Assembly (NCBI GenBank): GCA_946645735.1
Contig: CAMPCK010000062.1
Coordinates: forward strand, 1-6,078
From: an uncultured Clostridia bacterium
GTDB taxonomy: Bacteria; Bacillota_A; Clostridia; Peptostreptococcales; Anaerovoracaceae
Direction: 5' to 3'
Length of the DNA stretch: 6,078 nt
Below the pieces are notes generated by a model. It did not search any database. It was not told the origin of the DNA and saw only the letters and a list, made by a program, of their open reading frames with translations. This document shows positions 1-5,963 of this stretch, in pieces; position 1 is the stretch's first letter, and every line of letters begins with the position of its first letter. Both the position numbers and the translations under genes were made by a program.

Positions 1-51
1 CTTGGTTACTTCAGCTCCGCAAATACATGCGCTGATAATAAGTTTGTCCAT
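1..51 (-). CDS. N-terminal fragment of a probable beta-keto acid cleavage enzyme (BKACE / Kce-like, DUF849)
   Basis: Only the first 17 codons lie in the window, reading MDKLIISACICGAEVTK; the rest continues past the left edge. The start resembles that of BKACE proteins, which typically open with a short beta strand followed by an A-I-x-G-A-E-V/T-T-K/R motif, as in 3-keto-5-aminohexanoate cleavage enzyme (Kce) of lysine fermentation. These are Zn-dependent TIM-barrel enzymes that condense a beta-keto acid with acetyl-CoA and release acetoacetate plus a new CoA ester. The ATG has an AAAGGAG ribosome-binding site 10 bases upstream and its own promoter at the end of rapZ, so it is a genuine gene start. 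Family assignment rests on 17 residues recognised from memory. The substrate cannot be read from this piece, because BKACE members act on many different beta-keto acids. It could be another protein with a similar first strand. Confidence 0.68.
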   Translation of the reverse strand, partial: MDKLIISACICGAEVTK

Positions 52-61
52 TGGTGTTTCT

Positions 62-68
62 CTCCTTT
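62..68 (-). promoter_or_regulatory. Ribosome-binding site of the BKACE-like gene
   Basis: The minus strand reads AAAGGAG here, 10 bases before the ATG at 51-49. It fixes the start of the fragment at the left edge, which is otherwise too short to be called on coding content alone. Confidence 0.7.
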
Positions 69-135
69 ATAGTTAGTTAATAATAATGTTGTTGTGTTTA
101 TAGTAAAATGTGAAACCACAAAATTACCACTAGTT

Positions 136-164
136 ATTATACCACTAAAGATCTCTGTGTTCAA
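136..164 (-). promoter_or_regulatory. Sigma-A-type promoter with extended -10, driving the BKACE-like gene
   Basis: On the minus strand TTGAAC (164-159) is followed after exactly 17 bases by a perfect TATAAT (141-136). A TG dinucleotide sits one base before the -10, giving the extended form TGGTATAAT. The -35 lies inside the last codons of rapZ and the -10 begins just after the rapZ TAG stop (147-145). Transcription should begin near 129-130, leaving a leader of about 78 bases before the ATG at 51. The leader is AT-rich and holds only a weak 4-base-pair dyad (TGTG/CACA at 109-120). I saw no terminator between rapZ and this gene, so read-through from the upstream operon may add to expression. 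Confidence 0.7.
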
Positions 165-996
165 GGGTAACTCTTCTTCCCTCTTCAGTGAATATGCGCG
201 CTATCTCATTGGCAAGAACTACGGACCTGTGCTGCCCTCCCGTGCATCCCACTGCAATTGTCAGGCTGTACTTTCCTTCTTTGATGTAGTTGGGTATGGT
301 CTTTCTCACAAGTTCCGTAAATCTGTTGAGGAATTCCTTGGTTACGTCCTGTCTCATGACATAGTTTGCAACCTTCTTGTTGTTCCCCGTGAGTTTCTTT
401 AAGGACGGAACATAATAGGGGTTGGGAATGAACCTGGCATCCACTATCCAGTCTGTCTCCGGCGGAAGTCCCCTCTTGTATCCGAAGGACATGACGTTAA
501 GGACGAAGGTCTTGGCAGCGCCGCCGGACTCGAAGATCTTACTCATCTCGGCATTGAAATCAGCCACCTTCATTCTCGATGTATCGATGATGTAGTTTGC
601 TTCTTTTCTGAGCTCGCTTAACTTGGTCTTTTCCTCTTCAATTATGGCGTCCGTAATGGGCCCGTTTGTCAGAGGATGCATTCTTCTGGTTTCTTTGTAT
701 CTCCTTATGAGAGCTTCATTAGATGCCTCAATGAAGACCGTCTTGAGGCTTACATTCTCATCTGCCTCCAGGGCTTCTATGACCATCTTGGAGTCGGCCA
801 GGAAGTCTCCGCCTCTTACGTCGATTCCAAAGGCAGCCTTTTTGATTTTTTTGGATCCCGACATTGAAAGATCCAGAAAGTTCTTGATGAGGGTGGGAGG
901 AATATTGTCTATACAATAATAGCCTCTGTCCTCAAACCATTCGATGGTCTTTGTCTTGCCCGCTCCGCTAAGACCTGTAACGATTACAACGTCCAT
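145..996 (-). CDS. rapZ: RapZ/YvcJ-family nucleotide-binding protein (RNase adapter family)
   Basis: The product of 283 residues matches the usual RapZ length of about 285. A Walker A motif GLSGAGKT lies at residues 8-15 directly after the first strand. The family block GIDVRGG is near 57-63, and the C-terminal domain carries SFGYKRG (from about 170) and GCTGGQHRSV (250-259). In Escherichia coli RapZ binds the small RNAs GlmY and GlmZ and recruits RNase E to control glmS, with the C-terminal domain sensing glucosamine-6-phosphate. The Firmicutes homologue YvcJ binds and hydrolyses nucleotides, but its RNA partners are not established, so adapter function here is inference. I chose the ATG at 996 over an in-frame GTG at 1002 because family members begin M-x-x-V-I-V-T-G and because the ribosome-binding site sits too close to the GTG. 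The gene starts two bases after the stop of the PHP hydrolase gene, indicating one transcript. Confidence 0.93.
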   Translation of the reverse strand: MDVVIVTGLSGAGKTKTIEWFEDRGYYCIDNIPPTLIKNFLDLSMSGSKKIKKAAFGIDVRGGDFLADSKMVIEALEADENVSLKTVFIEASNEALIRRYKETRRMHPLTNGPITDAIIEEEKTKLSELRKEANYIIDTSRMKVADFNAEMSKIFESGGAAKTFVLNVMSFGYKRGLPPETDWIVDARFIPNPYYVPSLKKLTGNNKKVANYVMRQDVTKEFLNRFTELVRKTIPNYIKEGKYSLTIAVGCTGGQHRSVVLANEIARIFTEEGRRVTLEHRDL

Positions 997-998
997 AA

Positions 999-1748
999 TC
1001 ACCTTTCCTTAAGTCTGATATTAACTATTCTCTCAGGGTCGAGCCCTGCATCCAGCGCCCTGATAAGCTGCGGTACATAGGTTCCTACGTTTTCAGGAAC
1101 ATGGGCGTCGGAGCTTATGACGAATTTCACGTCATATTTTGCAGCTATCTTTATTTCATCCACACTGAGATGGGGATGTTTTGCATTGATCTCCATGAAG
1201 GTTCCCGTATCCTCGCAGGCCTTTGATATGTCATCTATGTCGAAGGGCCCCTTGTCTCCGGGATGGGTCAGGATGTCGATGTGGTTACCGCTGTCCTCGC
1301 TGTAATAGAGGGCGTTAAGGATCATGTCCGTATTCTGCACCAGGAGGCTCTGGCTCTTGATGCCAAGCCTGTTGGGGATCATTCCCGAATTCCTTACTGC
1401 AAAATGATAGCCCGCAAGGACTATATCCAGCTTGTCCCACTCCGTGGGCTTCACGTCAAGGTAAGGAACCTTGAGAATGGTATTGGCTTCAACTCCCAGG
1501 AACACCTTCACATCGGGATACTGAATCCTGGCTTCTCTGATGTCCTCCCTCATCTGGGGGATCTTTTCCATCTTCATGCCGTAGAAGAAGTTGCCCGGTC
1601 CGTGGTCCGTGATGGCGATGGACTTAAGACCCTTCTCGTGAGCCACCCTGACATTGTCCAGAATGCTTCCCGTTCCGTGGGAATATGTGGTGTGAGTATG
1701 ATGGTCATAGACCATCTCATATTTAAGTGCAAGACTTCTGTTGTCCAT
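999..1748 (-). CDS. PHP-domain metal-dependent hydrolase (YcdX/histidinol-phosphatase-like)
   Basis: The 249-residue protein consists of a single PHP domain with its metal ligands in order: HTH at 17-19 with a further His at 24, TDHG at 47-50, GVEA with Glu87, GYH with His115, THPG with His162, and SSDAH with Asp214 and His216. PHP domains fold as a distorted barrel binding two or three divalent metals and cleave phosphoester bonds. Close relatives include YcdX-type phosphatases, histidinol phosphatases and the PHP domains of DNA polymerases. There is no polymerase or radical-SAM domain attached, and no his genes nearby, so a histidine-pathway role is unlikely. The substrate is unknown. The ATG at 1748 is preceded by AGGGGG about 7 bases upstream, within a 15-base gap after the murB stop. 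The second Met (residue 12) is close to the first motif and is a less likely start. The gene belongs to the murB-rapZ operon, an arrangement I recall as recurrent in Clostridia. Confidence 0.88.
   Translation of the reverse strand: MDNRSLALKYEMVYDHHTHTTYSHGTGSILDNVRVAHEKGLKSIAITDHGPGNFFYGMKMEKIPQMREDIREARIQYPDVKVFLGVEANTILKVPYLDVKPTEWDKLDIVLAGYHFAVRNSGMIPNRLGIKSQSLLVQNTDMILNALYYSEDSGNHIDILTHPGDKGPFDIDDISKACEDTGTFMEINAKHPHLSVDEIKIAAKYDVKFVISSDAHVPENVGTYVPQLIRALDAGLDPERIVNIRLKER
1002..1010 (-). promoter_or_regulatory. Ribosome-binding site deciding the rapZ start
   Basis: The minus strand reads AAGGAAAGG at the end of the PHP gene. AAGGA lies 9 bases before the ATG at 996, a normal spacing, but only 3 bases before the in-frame GTG at 1002. 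This supports the shorter 283-residue RapZ and implies coupling to translation of the upstream gene. Confidence 0.6.
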
Positions 1749-1763
1749 AAAGTTCCCCCTGTG

Positions 1764-2702
1764 TCACCTGAAACTGTCCAATTCCCTGTTAAGTATAAGT
1801 CTTACTTCCGGTTCGAGAAGGATTCCTGAATCCTCCTGTACCTTATCTCTTACTTTATTTATAAGCTTAAGAATATCATCTGCGGAATCTCCTCCGCGGT
1901 TTATTACAAAGCCTGCGTGAAGTTCTGAAACTTCAGCCTGGCCTACATTGGCTCCCTTAAGGCCTGAGTCTTCAATGAGCTTTCCTGCAAAATATCCCTC
2001 AGGACGCTTGAAGGTGGATCCTGCAGAAGGATACTTCAGGGGCTGTTTGGTAACTCTTCTTTCGGTGAAGTCTGCCATTCTCGCCTTTATTTCAGATACC
2101 TCATCCTTTTTAAGTTCAAACGCAGCGGATGTAATTATATATCCGTTTGCCATGAAGGCACTGTGTCTGTATGAGAGGTCCATCTCATCAGGAGTGAAAT
2201 CTCTCTCGTCCTTTCCGTCGGAAGATACTGCGTGGACTGACTTTATCACGTCCTTGATCTCGTATCCGTAGGCTCCCGCGTTCATGAAAACGCCGCCTCC
2301 GATGGATCCGGGGATGCCGGATAAGCCCTCCATTCCTGAAAGGCCCTTTTCGGCCGCAGCTCTTGAAACCGATGAAAGAAGCGCTGCTCCACCGGCTTCT
2401 GCGGTGCAAGCAGCTTCATCAACTGTTATATGACTGAAGTCTTCTGAATCATCACTGAGCTTTATGACGGCCAGTTCATGCTCTCCGTCGGAGAAGAGCA
2501 TATTGGTTCCGTTTCCGAGGATAATGTGAGGTATGTTTTCTTCTGTTACGAACCTGAGCACTTCCTTCAGTTCAGCTACGGTTCCGGGTTCTATTAGAGA
2601 AGCCACCCTTCCCCCTGCCCTGAAGGAGCAGTACTCTGCCATGGATGCGTCATCCTTTATCTTTATCTCCGGGAGTAATATCTGTAATTTTTTCAGGTTC
2701 AT
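1764..2702 (-). CDS. murB: UDP-N-acetylenolpyruvoylglucosamine reductase MurB
   Basis: MurB is the cytoplasmic FAD enzyme that reduces UDP-GlcNAc-enolpyruvate to UDP-MurNAc with NADPH, the second committed step of peptidoglycan precursor synthesis. The 312-residue length fits the shorter Gram-positive-type MurB. FAD-binding blocks are visible: RAGGRV near 28-33, LGNGTNML at 62-69, and the Gly-rich GIPGSIGGGVFMNAGAYG near 129-146. LSYRHSAF (176-183) carries the conserved Arg179, SAGSTFKRP holds the proton-donating Ser229, and EPEVR near the C-terminus (297-301) carries the conserved catalytic Glu. No key residue is missing. The ATG at 2702 has AAAGGA about 11 bases upstream, lying within the end of the preceding gene. 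A start at Met21 would remove the usual N-terminal segment before the first FAD motif. The gene overlaps the AI-2E-type transporter gene by 53 bases. Confidence 0.95.
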   Translation of the reverse strand: MNLKKLQILLPEIKIKDDASMAEYCSFRAGGRVASLIEPGTVAELKEVLRFVTEENIPHIILGNGTNMLFSDGEHELAVIKLSDDSEDFSHITVDEAACTAEAGGAALLSSVSRAAAEKGLSGMEGLSGIPGSIGGGVFMNAGAYGYEIKDVIKSVHAVSSDGKDERDFTPDEMDLSYRHSAFMANGYIITSAAFELKKDEVSEIKARMADFTERRVTKQPLKYPSAGSTFKRPEGYFAGKLIEDSGLKGANVGQAEVSELHAGFVINRGGDSADDILKLINKVRDKVQEDSGILLEPEVRLILNRELDSFR

Positions 2703-3978
2703 CCGTTAATCTTTCCTTTCCGAAAAGTTCTGTTTTGCTGACTCCGTATTTTGAGAAATCCTCATAGGCCAGCGTATCTGAATCTATATGTTTTTTCTTC
2801 AGCATTCTGTTTATTGCTCTTGCAAAATATGTGTAGAAGACCGCGAATACGGGAACACCCAGTATCATACCCAGGAAACCGAAGAGGCCGCCTCCCACGA
2901 TAATGGCAAACATTACCCAGAAGCTTGAAAGCTTGGTGGCTTTGCCCAGGATCTTGGGTCCTATGATATTTCCGTCCAGCTGCTGCAGGATTATGATCAG
3001 TATTACAAATTCCAGTGCCGCAAAAGGCTTGATCATAATCAGAAGAAGAGCTGAAGGAATGGCTCCGATGAAGGGACCGAAGAAGGGAATAATGTTTGTT
3101 ACGCCTACTATTACGGAGATCATCATGGCCATGGGAAGATCAAGGATCGTCATGGCTACGAAGCAGATGACACCGATTATGAAGGAATCTATGATCTTGC
3201 CGTTGATGAATCCGCCGAAGGTGTTATTAGAAAGTCTTCCCAGCTCAAAAATGGCTTCAGCGTGCTCAGGAGTGAACACCGCTCTGATGAATTTTTTGCT
3301 CTGGGCCATGAAGAGTTCCTTGGAGTTCAGGATATATACGCTGATGATGAGAGCTACGATGAAGTCGAATACTCCGCCGATGGTGGCAGCAACTCCCGTG
3401 GATACTCTGGCTACGATGATCTCAGATGCAGGAAGAAGTCTGTTCTGGATCCACTCTCCGATCCTGTCTCTGAAGGTATCCAGATTCTCAGAAACGTACT
3501 GGGATACTTCGTTCTGCTGATTGAGATGTGATTCTATGAGATTGATGGTCGAATTAAAATAGTACGGAAGCCTTGGTATGAGAGTGGAAATGCTCTCATA
3601 GAGGCCGGGAATGATCATGATAAGAAGGCCAGCCACAATAATCAATACAAGGAGAAGAGAAATGATGGTTCCCAGGATCCTTGCGATCTTCATGGCATGT
3701 CTCGGTGACTTGGAAGTGTTTTTTACTTTCTGGTAATAGAATTTTACCGAAGCATTATATACGGGGCACAGCAGATACGCCATGATTATACCGAGATAAA
3801 ATGGCAGAAGAATGCCGTTTATCTTATCCCAGCCTGCCTGTATTACGTCAAAATGATTAATGTAGTAATAGCAAAGTATGAGCGCAAGCCCCACCAAAAA
3901 AACAGCCAGTCCCATTTTGAAATAGGCTTTGCTCACGAGAGACTGCATTATTCTGTTTGATTTCTTGTCTTCGTTCAT
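2650..3978 (-). CDS. AI-2E/PerM-family membrane transporter (PF01594-type)
   Basis: The 442-residue protein is an integral membrane protein of the AI-2E transporter (PerM/TqsA) family. Hydrophobic segments lie near 22-42, 55-75, 101-124, 200-218, 262-285, 286-316, 319-333 and 353-385, about eight in all. Between the third and fourth is the polar, partly helical stretch (about 125-195) typical of the family. Family hallmarks are GVTNIIPFFGPFIGAIPS (292-309), DGNIIGPKILG (335-345) and a Gly-rich block GGGLFGFLGMILGVP (362-376). The tail (386-442) is charged and cytoplasmic. Family members export autoinducer-2 or act as Na+(Li+)/H+ antiporters or permeases; the substrate here is not predictable. 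The N-terminus begins MNEDKKSNR, with AAGGGG 11 bases before the ATG and a promoter at 4022-4050. It is the first gene of the leftward operon and its last 53 bases double as the start of murB. Confidence 0.88.
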   Translation of the reverse strand: MNEDKKSNRIMQSLVSKAYFKMGLAVFLVGLALILCYYYINHFDVIQAGWDKINGILLPFYLGIIMAYLLCPVYNASVKFYYQKVKNTSKSPRHAMKIARILGTIISLLLVLIIVAGLLIMIIPGLYESISTLIPRLPYYFNSTINLIESHLNQQNEVSQYVSENLDTFRDRIGEWIQNRLLPASEIIVARVSTGVAATIGGVFDFIVALIISVYILNSKELFMAQSKKFIRAVFTPEHAEAIFELGRLSNNTFGGFINGKIIDSFIIGVICFVAMTILDLPMAMMISVIVGVTNIIPFFGPFIGAIPSALLLIMIKPFAALEFVILIIILQQLDGNIIGPKILGKATKLSSFWVMFAIIVGGGLFGFLGMILGVPVFAVFYTYFARAINRMLKKKHIDSDTLAYEDFSKYGVSKTELFGKERLTDEPEKITDITPGDKDKG

Positions 3979-4021
3979 GGCTTTGATTTCCCCTTAAATC
4001 AACTCAAACTTTCACAAATAT

Positions 4022-4050
4022 ATTATAGCACAATTGGAATTGCTTGGAAA
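4022..4050 (-). promoter_or_regulatory. Leftward promoter of the transporter-murB-PHP-rapZ operon
   Basis: The minus strand has TTTCCA (4050-4045), 17 bases, then a perfect TATAAT (4027-4022) extended by TGC directly upstream. Transcription should start near 4015, leaving a leader of about 37 bases. The -35 is a weak match (4 of 6) but the extended -10 compensates. It overlaps the rightward promoter at 4040-4050, so the two may compete for polymerase. Confidence 0.62.
4034..4049. repeat. Tandem TTGGAA direct repeat between the divergent promoters
   Basis: TTGGAA occurs at 4034-4039 and again at 4044-4049, one helical turn apart (10-base period), in the overlap of the two promoters. A bound factor at this position could affect both directions. 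It may also be chance in an AT-rich stretch. Confidence 0.45.
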
Positions 4051-4068
4051 TACATTTTGTGCTATACT
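4040..4068 (+). promoter_or_regulatory. Rightward promoter of the metallophosphoesterase-dsdA operon
   Basis: TTGCTT (4040-4045) is followed after 17 bases by TATACT (4063-4068), with TGC immediately before it giving an extended -10. The expected start of transcription is about 4075, so the leader is about 43 bases. This placement also argues against translation starting at the upstream in-frame TTG (4034), which would lie before the transcript begins. Confidence 0.62.
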
Positions 4069-4070
4069 TT

Positions 4071-4085
4071 CCTTGAGTTTCAAGG
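4071..4085. promoter_or_regulatory. Perfect short dyad at the rightward transcription start
   Basis: CCTTGA, a 3-base centre GTT, then TCAAGG forms a perfect 6-base inverted repeat beginning two bases after the rightward -10. Its position over the predicted transcript start fits a repressor operator. As RNA it would make only a small hairpin, and there is no U-run following, so it is not a terminator. Confidence 0.4.
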
Positions 4086-4117
4086 CTCTTAAGAAAACAA
4101 AAGAAAAGGTAAAAAAC

Positions 4118-4693
4118 ATGAGAATACTCATCGTAAGCGACACCCACGGATCAGTGGAACGCGTATACGAAGTTTACAAAAAACTCGCAGCAGACTCCCC
4201 TGTGGACCTCATCGTTCACTGCGGAGACTATGCCGACGATGCCGCTAAGATCATGCGCCATCTCGGGAAAAAAGTCCTCTGGGTCAGAGGAAACTGCGAC
4301 GGATGCTTCGACGAAAAGGAATTCGCCATCCTTGAGACTGAGGCAGGCAATTTCTTTGTATGTCACGGACATATGCAGAACATCGGATACAGCAAGCAGG
4401 ACCTCTACTATTATGCAGCCCAGGAAGACTGCATAGGCGCCATCTACGGCCATACTCACAGGGCGGACAAGACGGAACTTGGTGATTTCGTTTTCATCAA
4501 CCCCGGAAGCCTTACAAGGCCCAGGGACGGTTCAGGCGGCACCTTCGCCCTCCTCAACACTTCTGAGGGGCATAAAGACGTGAGAATACTCAGGTACAGC
4601 GATTTCATCACAGACGGTACCGGTAAAGATATTAAGAAAAAAGTTAAAGGCGGTCATTTGAGAGACCTGCTCAACTATTCCGACGGATTCTAA
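4118..4693 (+). CDS. YfcE/MJ0936-type calcineurin-like metallophosphoesterase
   Basis: The 191-residue protein is a single compact metallophosphoesterase domain. The dinuclear-metal ligands appear in the canonical order: SDTHG with Asp8 and His10, HCGDY with Asp37, GNCD with Asn59, CHGH with His83, and GHTH with His112 and His114, followed by the family signature INPGS at 127-131. This pattern matches YfcE of Escherichia coli and MJ0936, manganese- or nickel-dependent phosphodiesterases shown to cleave artificial substrates; the natural substrate of the family is unclear. The ATG at 4118 is chosen because the motif-bearing first strand [11 protein letters not shown] starts there, with AAAAGG 8 bases upstream. 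The in-frame extension back to a TTG at 4034 runs through the promoter and is not plausible. The last 20-odd residues are basic and lie past the usual domain end. dsdA follows after 13 bases, suggesting co-transcription, though no functional link to D-serine is obvious. Confidence 0.9.
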   Translation: MRILIVSDTHGSVERVYEVYKKLAADSPVDLIVHCGDYADDAAKIMRHLGKKVLWVRGNCDGCFDEKEFAILETEAGNFFVCHGHMQNIGYSKQDLYYYAAQEDCIGAIYGHTHRADKTELGDFVFINPGSLTRPRDGSGGTFALLNTSEGHKDVRILRYSDFITDGTGKDIKKKVKGGHLRDLLNYSDGF

Positions 4694-4698
4694 GGAGG
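4692..4698 (+). promoter_or_regulatory. Consensus ribosome-binding site of dsdA
   Basis: AAGGAGG overlaps the TAA stop of the preceding gene and lies 8 bases before the dsdA ATG. It is the strongest ribosome-binding site in the window and, with the C-ending codons of dsdA, suggests high translation. Confidence 0.8.
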
Positions 4699-4706
4699 AT
4701 AGACAT

Positions 4707-5963
4707 ATGGTAGATATTTCCAAACTCAAGAACAGCGAACTTGTGGCAAAGATGGCCAATTACGAGAAGATATTCTGGGAGAATCCCGACTGCGGCAAGG
4801 GTGAATGCCCCTACGGCATGGCTGAAATCGAGGACGCAGAAGCAAGGCTTGCCAGATTCGCTCCATATATCTTAAAGGCATTTCCCGATACGGCTGAGAC
4901 TGGCGGCATCATCGAGTCTCCCCTCCGCGAGATCCCCAAGATGAAAAAGGTCCTTGAAGATATGACCGCACCCTTCCCCGGAAAGCTTTATCTCAAGATG
5001 GACAGCCATCTCAAGGTATCAGGCTCCGTCAAGGCAAGAGGCGGCATCTATGAGGTGCTTAAACTCGCAGAGGAGATCGCAGTAAAAGAAGGCATGCTCA
5101 CCTATGACGACGATTACAGCATCCTTCTTGAAGACAGATTCAGAGAGCTTTTCGGAAAATATTCCGTTCAGGTAGGTTCCACCGGAAACCTGGGCCTCTC
5201 CATCGGAATCATCAGCGCCAAGCTCGGTTTCAAGGTTACAGTCCACATGAGCGCCGATGCAAGGCAGTGGAAGAAGGATCTCCTCCGCTCCAAGGGCGTA
5301 ACCGTCATTGAATATCCCCAGGACTATCAGGTAGCCGTAGCCGAAGGCCGCAAAGCATCCGCAGGCGACCCCTTCTGCCACTTTGTTGATGACGAAGGAT
5401 CCAAGGACCTCTTCTTCGGGTATTCCGTTGCCGCCAAGAGAATCATTCCCCAGCTTGAAGAAGCAGGAATCAAGGTGGATGAAGAGAATCCCCTCTATGT
5501 ATATATTCCCTGTGGAGTAGGCGGAGCTCCCGGCGGAGTTGCCTTCGGTCTCAAGACCATCTTCGGGGATAATGTGAAGATATATTTTGCAGAACCCACC
5601 CATGCACCCTGCATGACCTTAAGCCTGATCACAGGCCTTCGCGAAAACATCGCCTGCTCCGATATCGGACTTGACGGAAAGACCGCAGCAGACGGATTAG
5701 CCGTAGGACGTGCATCCTACCTTGTAAGCGAACTCATGGAGACCATGGTAAGCGGCTGCTATACCATCACCGATGAAGAGCTCTATCCCTTCCTCGCTGC
5801 CCTTAAGGATTCAGAAGGAATCTTCATAGAGCCCTCCTCCACCGCATCCTTCATAGGACCCGCTCTCGTGAACAAGCCGGGAACCCACATCCTCTGGGCA
5901 ACAGGCGGTTCCATGGTGCCTCAGGAAGAAGCTGAAGCATATTACAATAAAGGAAAAGAATGA
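4707..5963 (+). CDS. dsdA: D-serine ammonia-lyase (D-serine dehydratase)
   Basis: DsdA is a cytoplasmic pyridoxal-phosphate enzyme that converts D-serine to pyruvate and ammonia, with some activity on D-threonine. The 418-residue product aligns by eye along nearly its whole length with Escherichia coli DsdA (442 residues), being a little shorter near the N-terminus and in the C-terminal region. Shared blocks include [18 protein letters not shown] (46-63), GGIIES (66-71), and [14 protein letters not shown] (105-118), where Lys109 is the PLP Schiff-base lysine. Others are [13 protein letters not shown] (156-168), [10 protein letters not shown] (176-185), [14 protein letters not shown] (268-281), [10 protein letters not shown] (294-303) and DGLAVGRAS (329-337). 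The glycine loop reads GVGGAPGG where the E. coli enzyme has GVGGGPGG, a mild change. The enzyme may feed D-serine into pyruvate or protect against D-serine interference with peptidoglycan and pantothenate synthesis. No DsdC-type regulator or DsdX-type permease is present here. The stop overlaps the ATG of the next gene, implying translational coupling. Confidence 0.96.
   Translation: MVDISKLKNSELVAKMANYEKIFWENPDCGKGECPYGMAEIEDAEARLARFAPYILKAFPDTAETGGIIESPLREIPKMKKVLEDMTAPFPGKLYLKMDSHLKVSGSVKARGGIYEVLKLAEEIAVKEGMLTYDDDYSILLEDRFRELFGKYSVQVGSTGNLGLSIGIISAKLGFKVTVHMSADARQWKKDLLRSKGVTVIEYPQDYQVAVAEGRKASAGDPFCHFVDDEGSKDLFFGYSVAAKRIIPQLEEAGIKVDEENPLYVYIPCGVGGAPGGVAFGLKTIFGDNVKIYFAEPTHAPCMTLSLITGLRENIACSDIGLDGKTAADGLAVGRASYLVSELMETMVSGCYTITDEELYPFLAALKDSEGIFIEPSSTASFIGPALVNKPGTHILWATGGSMVPQEEAEAYYNKGKE

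Larger units (their letters stand above)
4022..4068. repeat. Inverted repeat carrying both divergent -10 regions
   Basis: The left arm ATTATAGCACAA (4022-4033) and right arm TTGTGCTATACT (4057-4068) are inverse complements at 11 of 12 positions, separated by 23 bases. Each arm contains one extended -10 element. The conservation continues five bases upstream of TATAAT into TTGTGC, beyond what an extended -10 alone requires. Confidence 0.75.
3979..4117. other. Divergent intergenic control region
   Basis: These 139 bases separate the leftward envelope operon from the rightward metallophosphoesterase-dsdA operon. They hold both overlapping promoters, the -10 inverted repeat, the tandem TTGGAA, and the dyad at 4071-4085. 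A further matching pair, AACTCAA (4001-4007) and its inverse TTGAGTT (4073-4079), lies in the two leaders, but at unequal distances from the -10 elements (14 and 4 bases). An 8-base palindrome TCTTAAGA lies at 4087-4094. No small RNA or riboswitch fold was apparent. Confidence 0.6.

Noticed and set aside
109..120. TGTGAAACCACA as a CRP/FNR-type operator or hairpin
   Set aside because: The arms are only 4 base pairs and the spacing differs from the TGTGA-N6-TCACA consensus; not convincing alone.
52..144. Intrinsic terminator after rapZ
   Set aside because: No GC-rich stem followed by a T-run is visible on the minus strand; the region reads as a promoter and leader instead.
94..402. Plus-strand open frame of 102 codons at the left side
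   Set aside because: It is mostly antisense to rapZ, with no ribosome-binding site or family resemblance.
1000..1002. GTG start for rapZ (285-residue version)
   Set aside because: The ribosome-binding site is only about 3 bases away, and the ATG at 996 gives the standard family N-terminus with good spacing.
1263..1829. Plus-strand open frame of 188 codons
   Set aside because: It lies antisense to the PHP hydrolase gene, has no recognisable domain, and is explained as a shadow of the real coding frame.
2903..3520. Plus-strand open frame of 205 codons
   Set aside because: It is antisense to the AI-2E-type transporter. Its Met/Ile/Ser-rich composition is what the reverse complement of membrane-protein codons produces.
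4034..4117. N-terminal extension of the metallophosphoesterase from a TTG codon (219-residue version)
   Set aside because: The extension overlaps the promoter and predicted transcript start, has no ribosome-binding site, and adds 28 residues before the canonical first strand of the fold.
5019..5603. Minus-strand open frame of 194 codons
   Set aside because: It is antisense to dsdA, which matches its family over its whole length; the frame stays open because of the biased third positions of dsdA.
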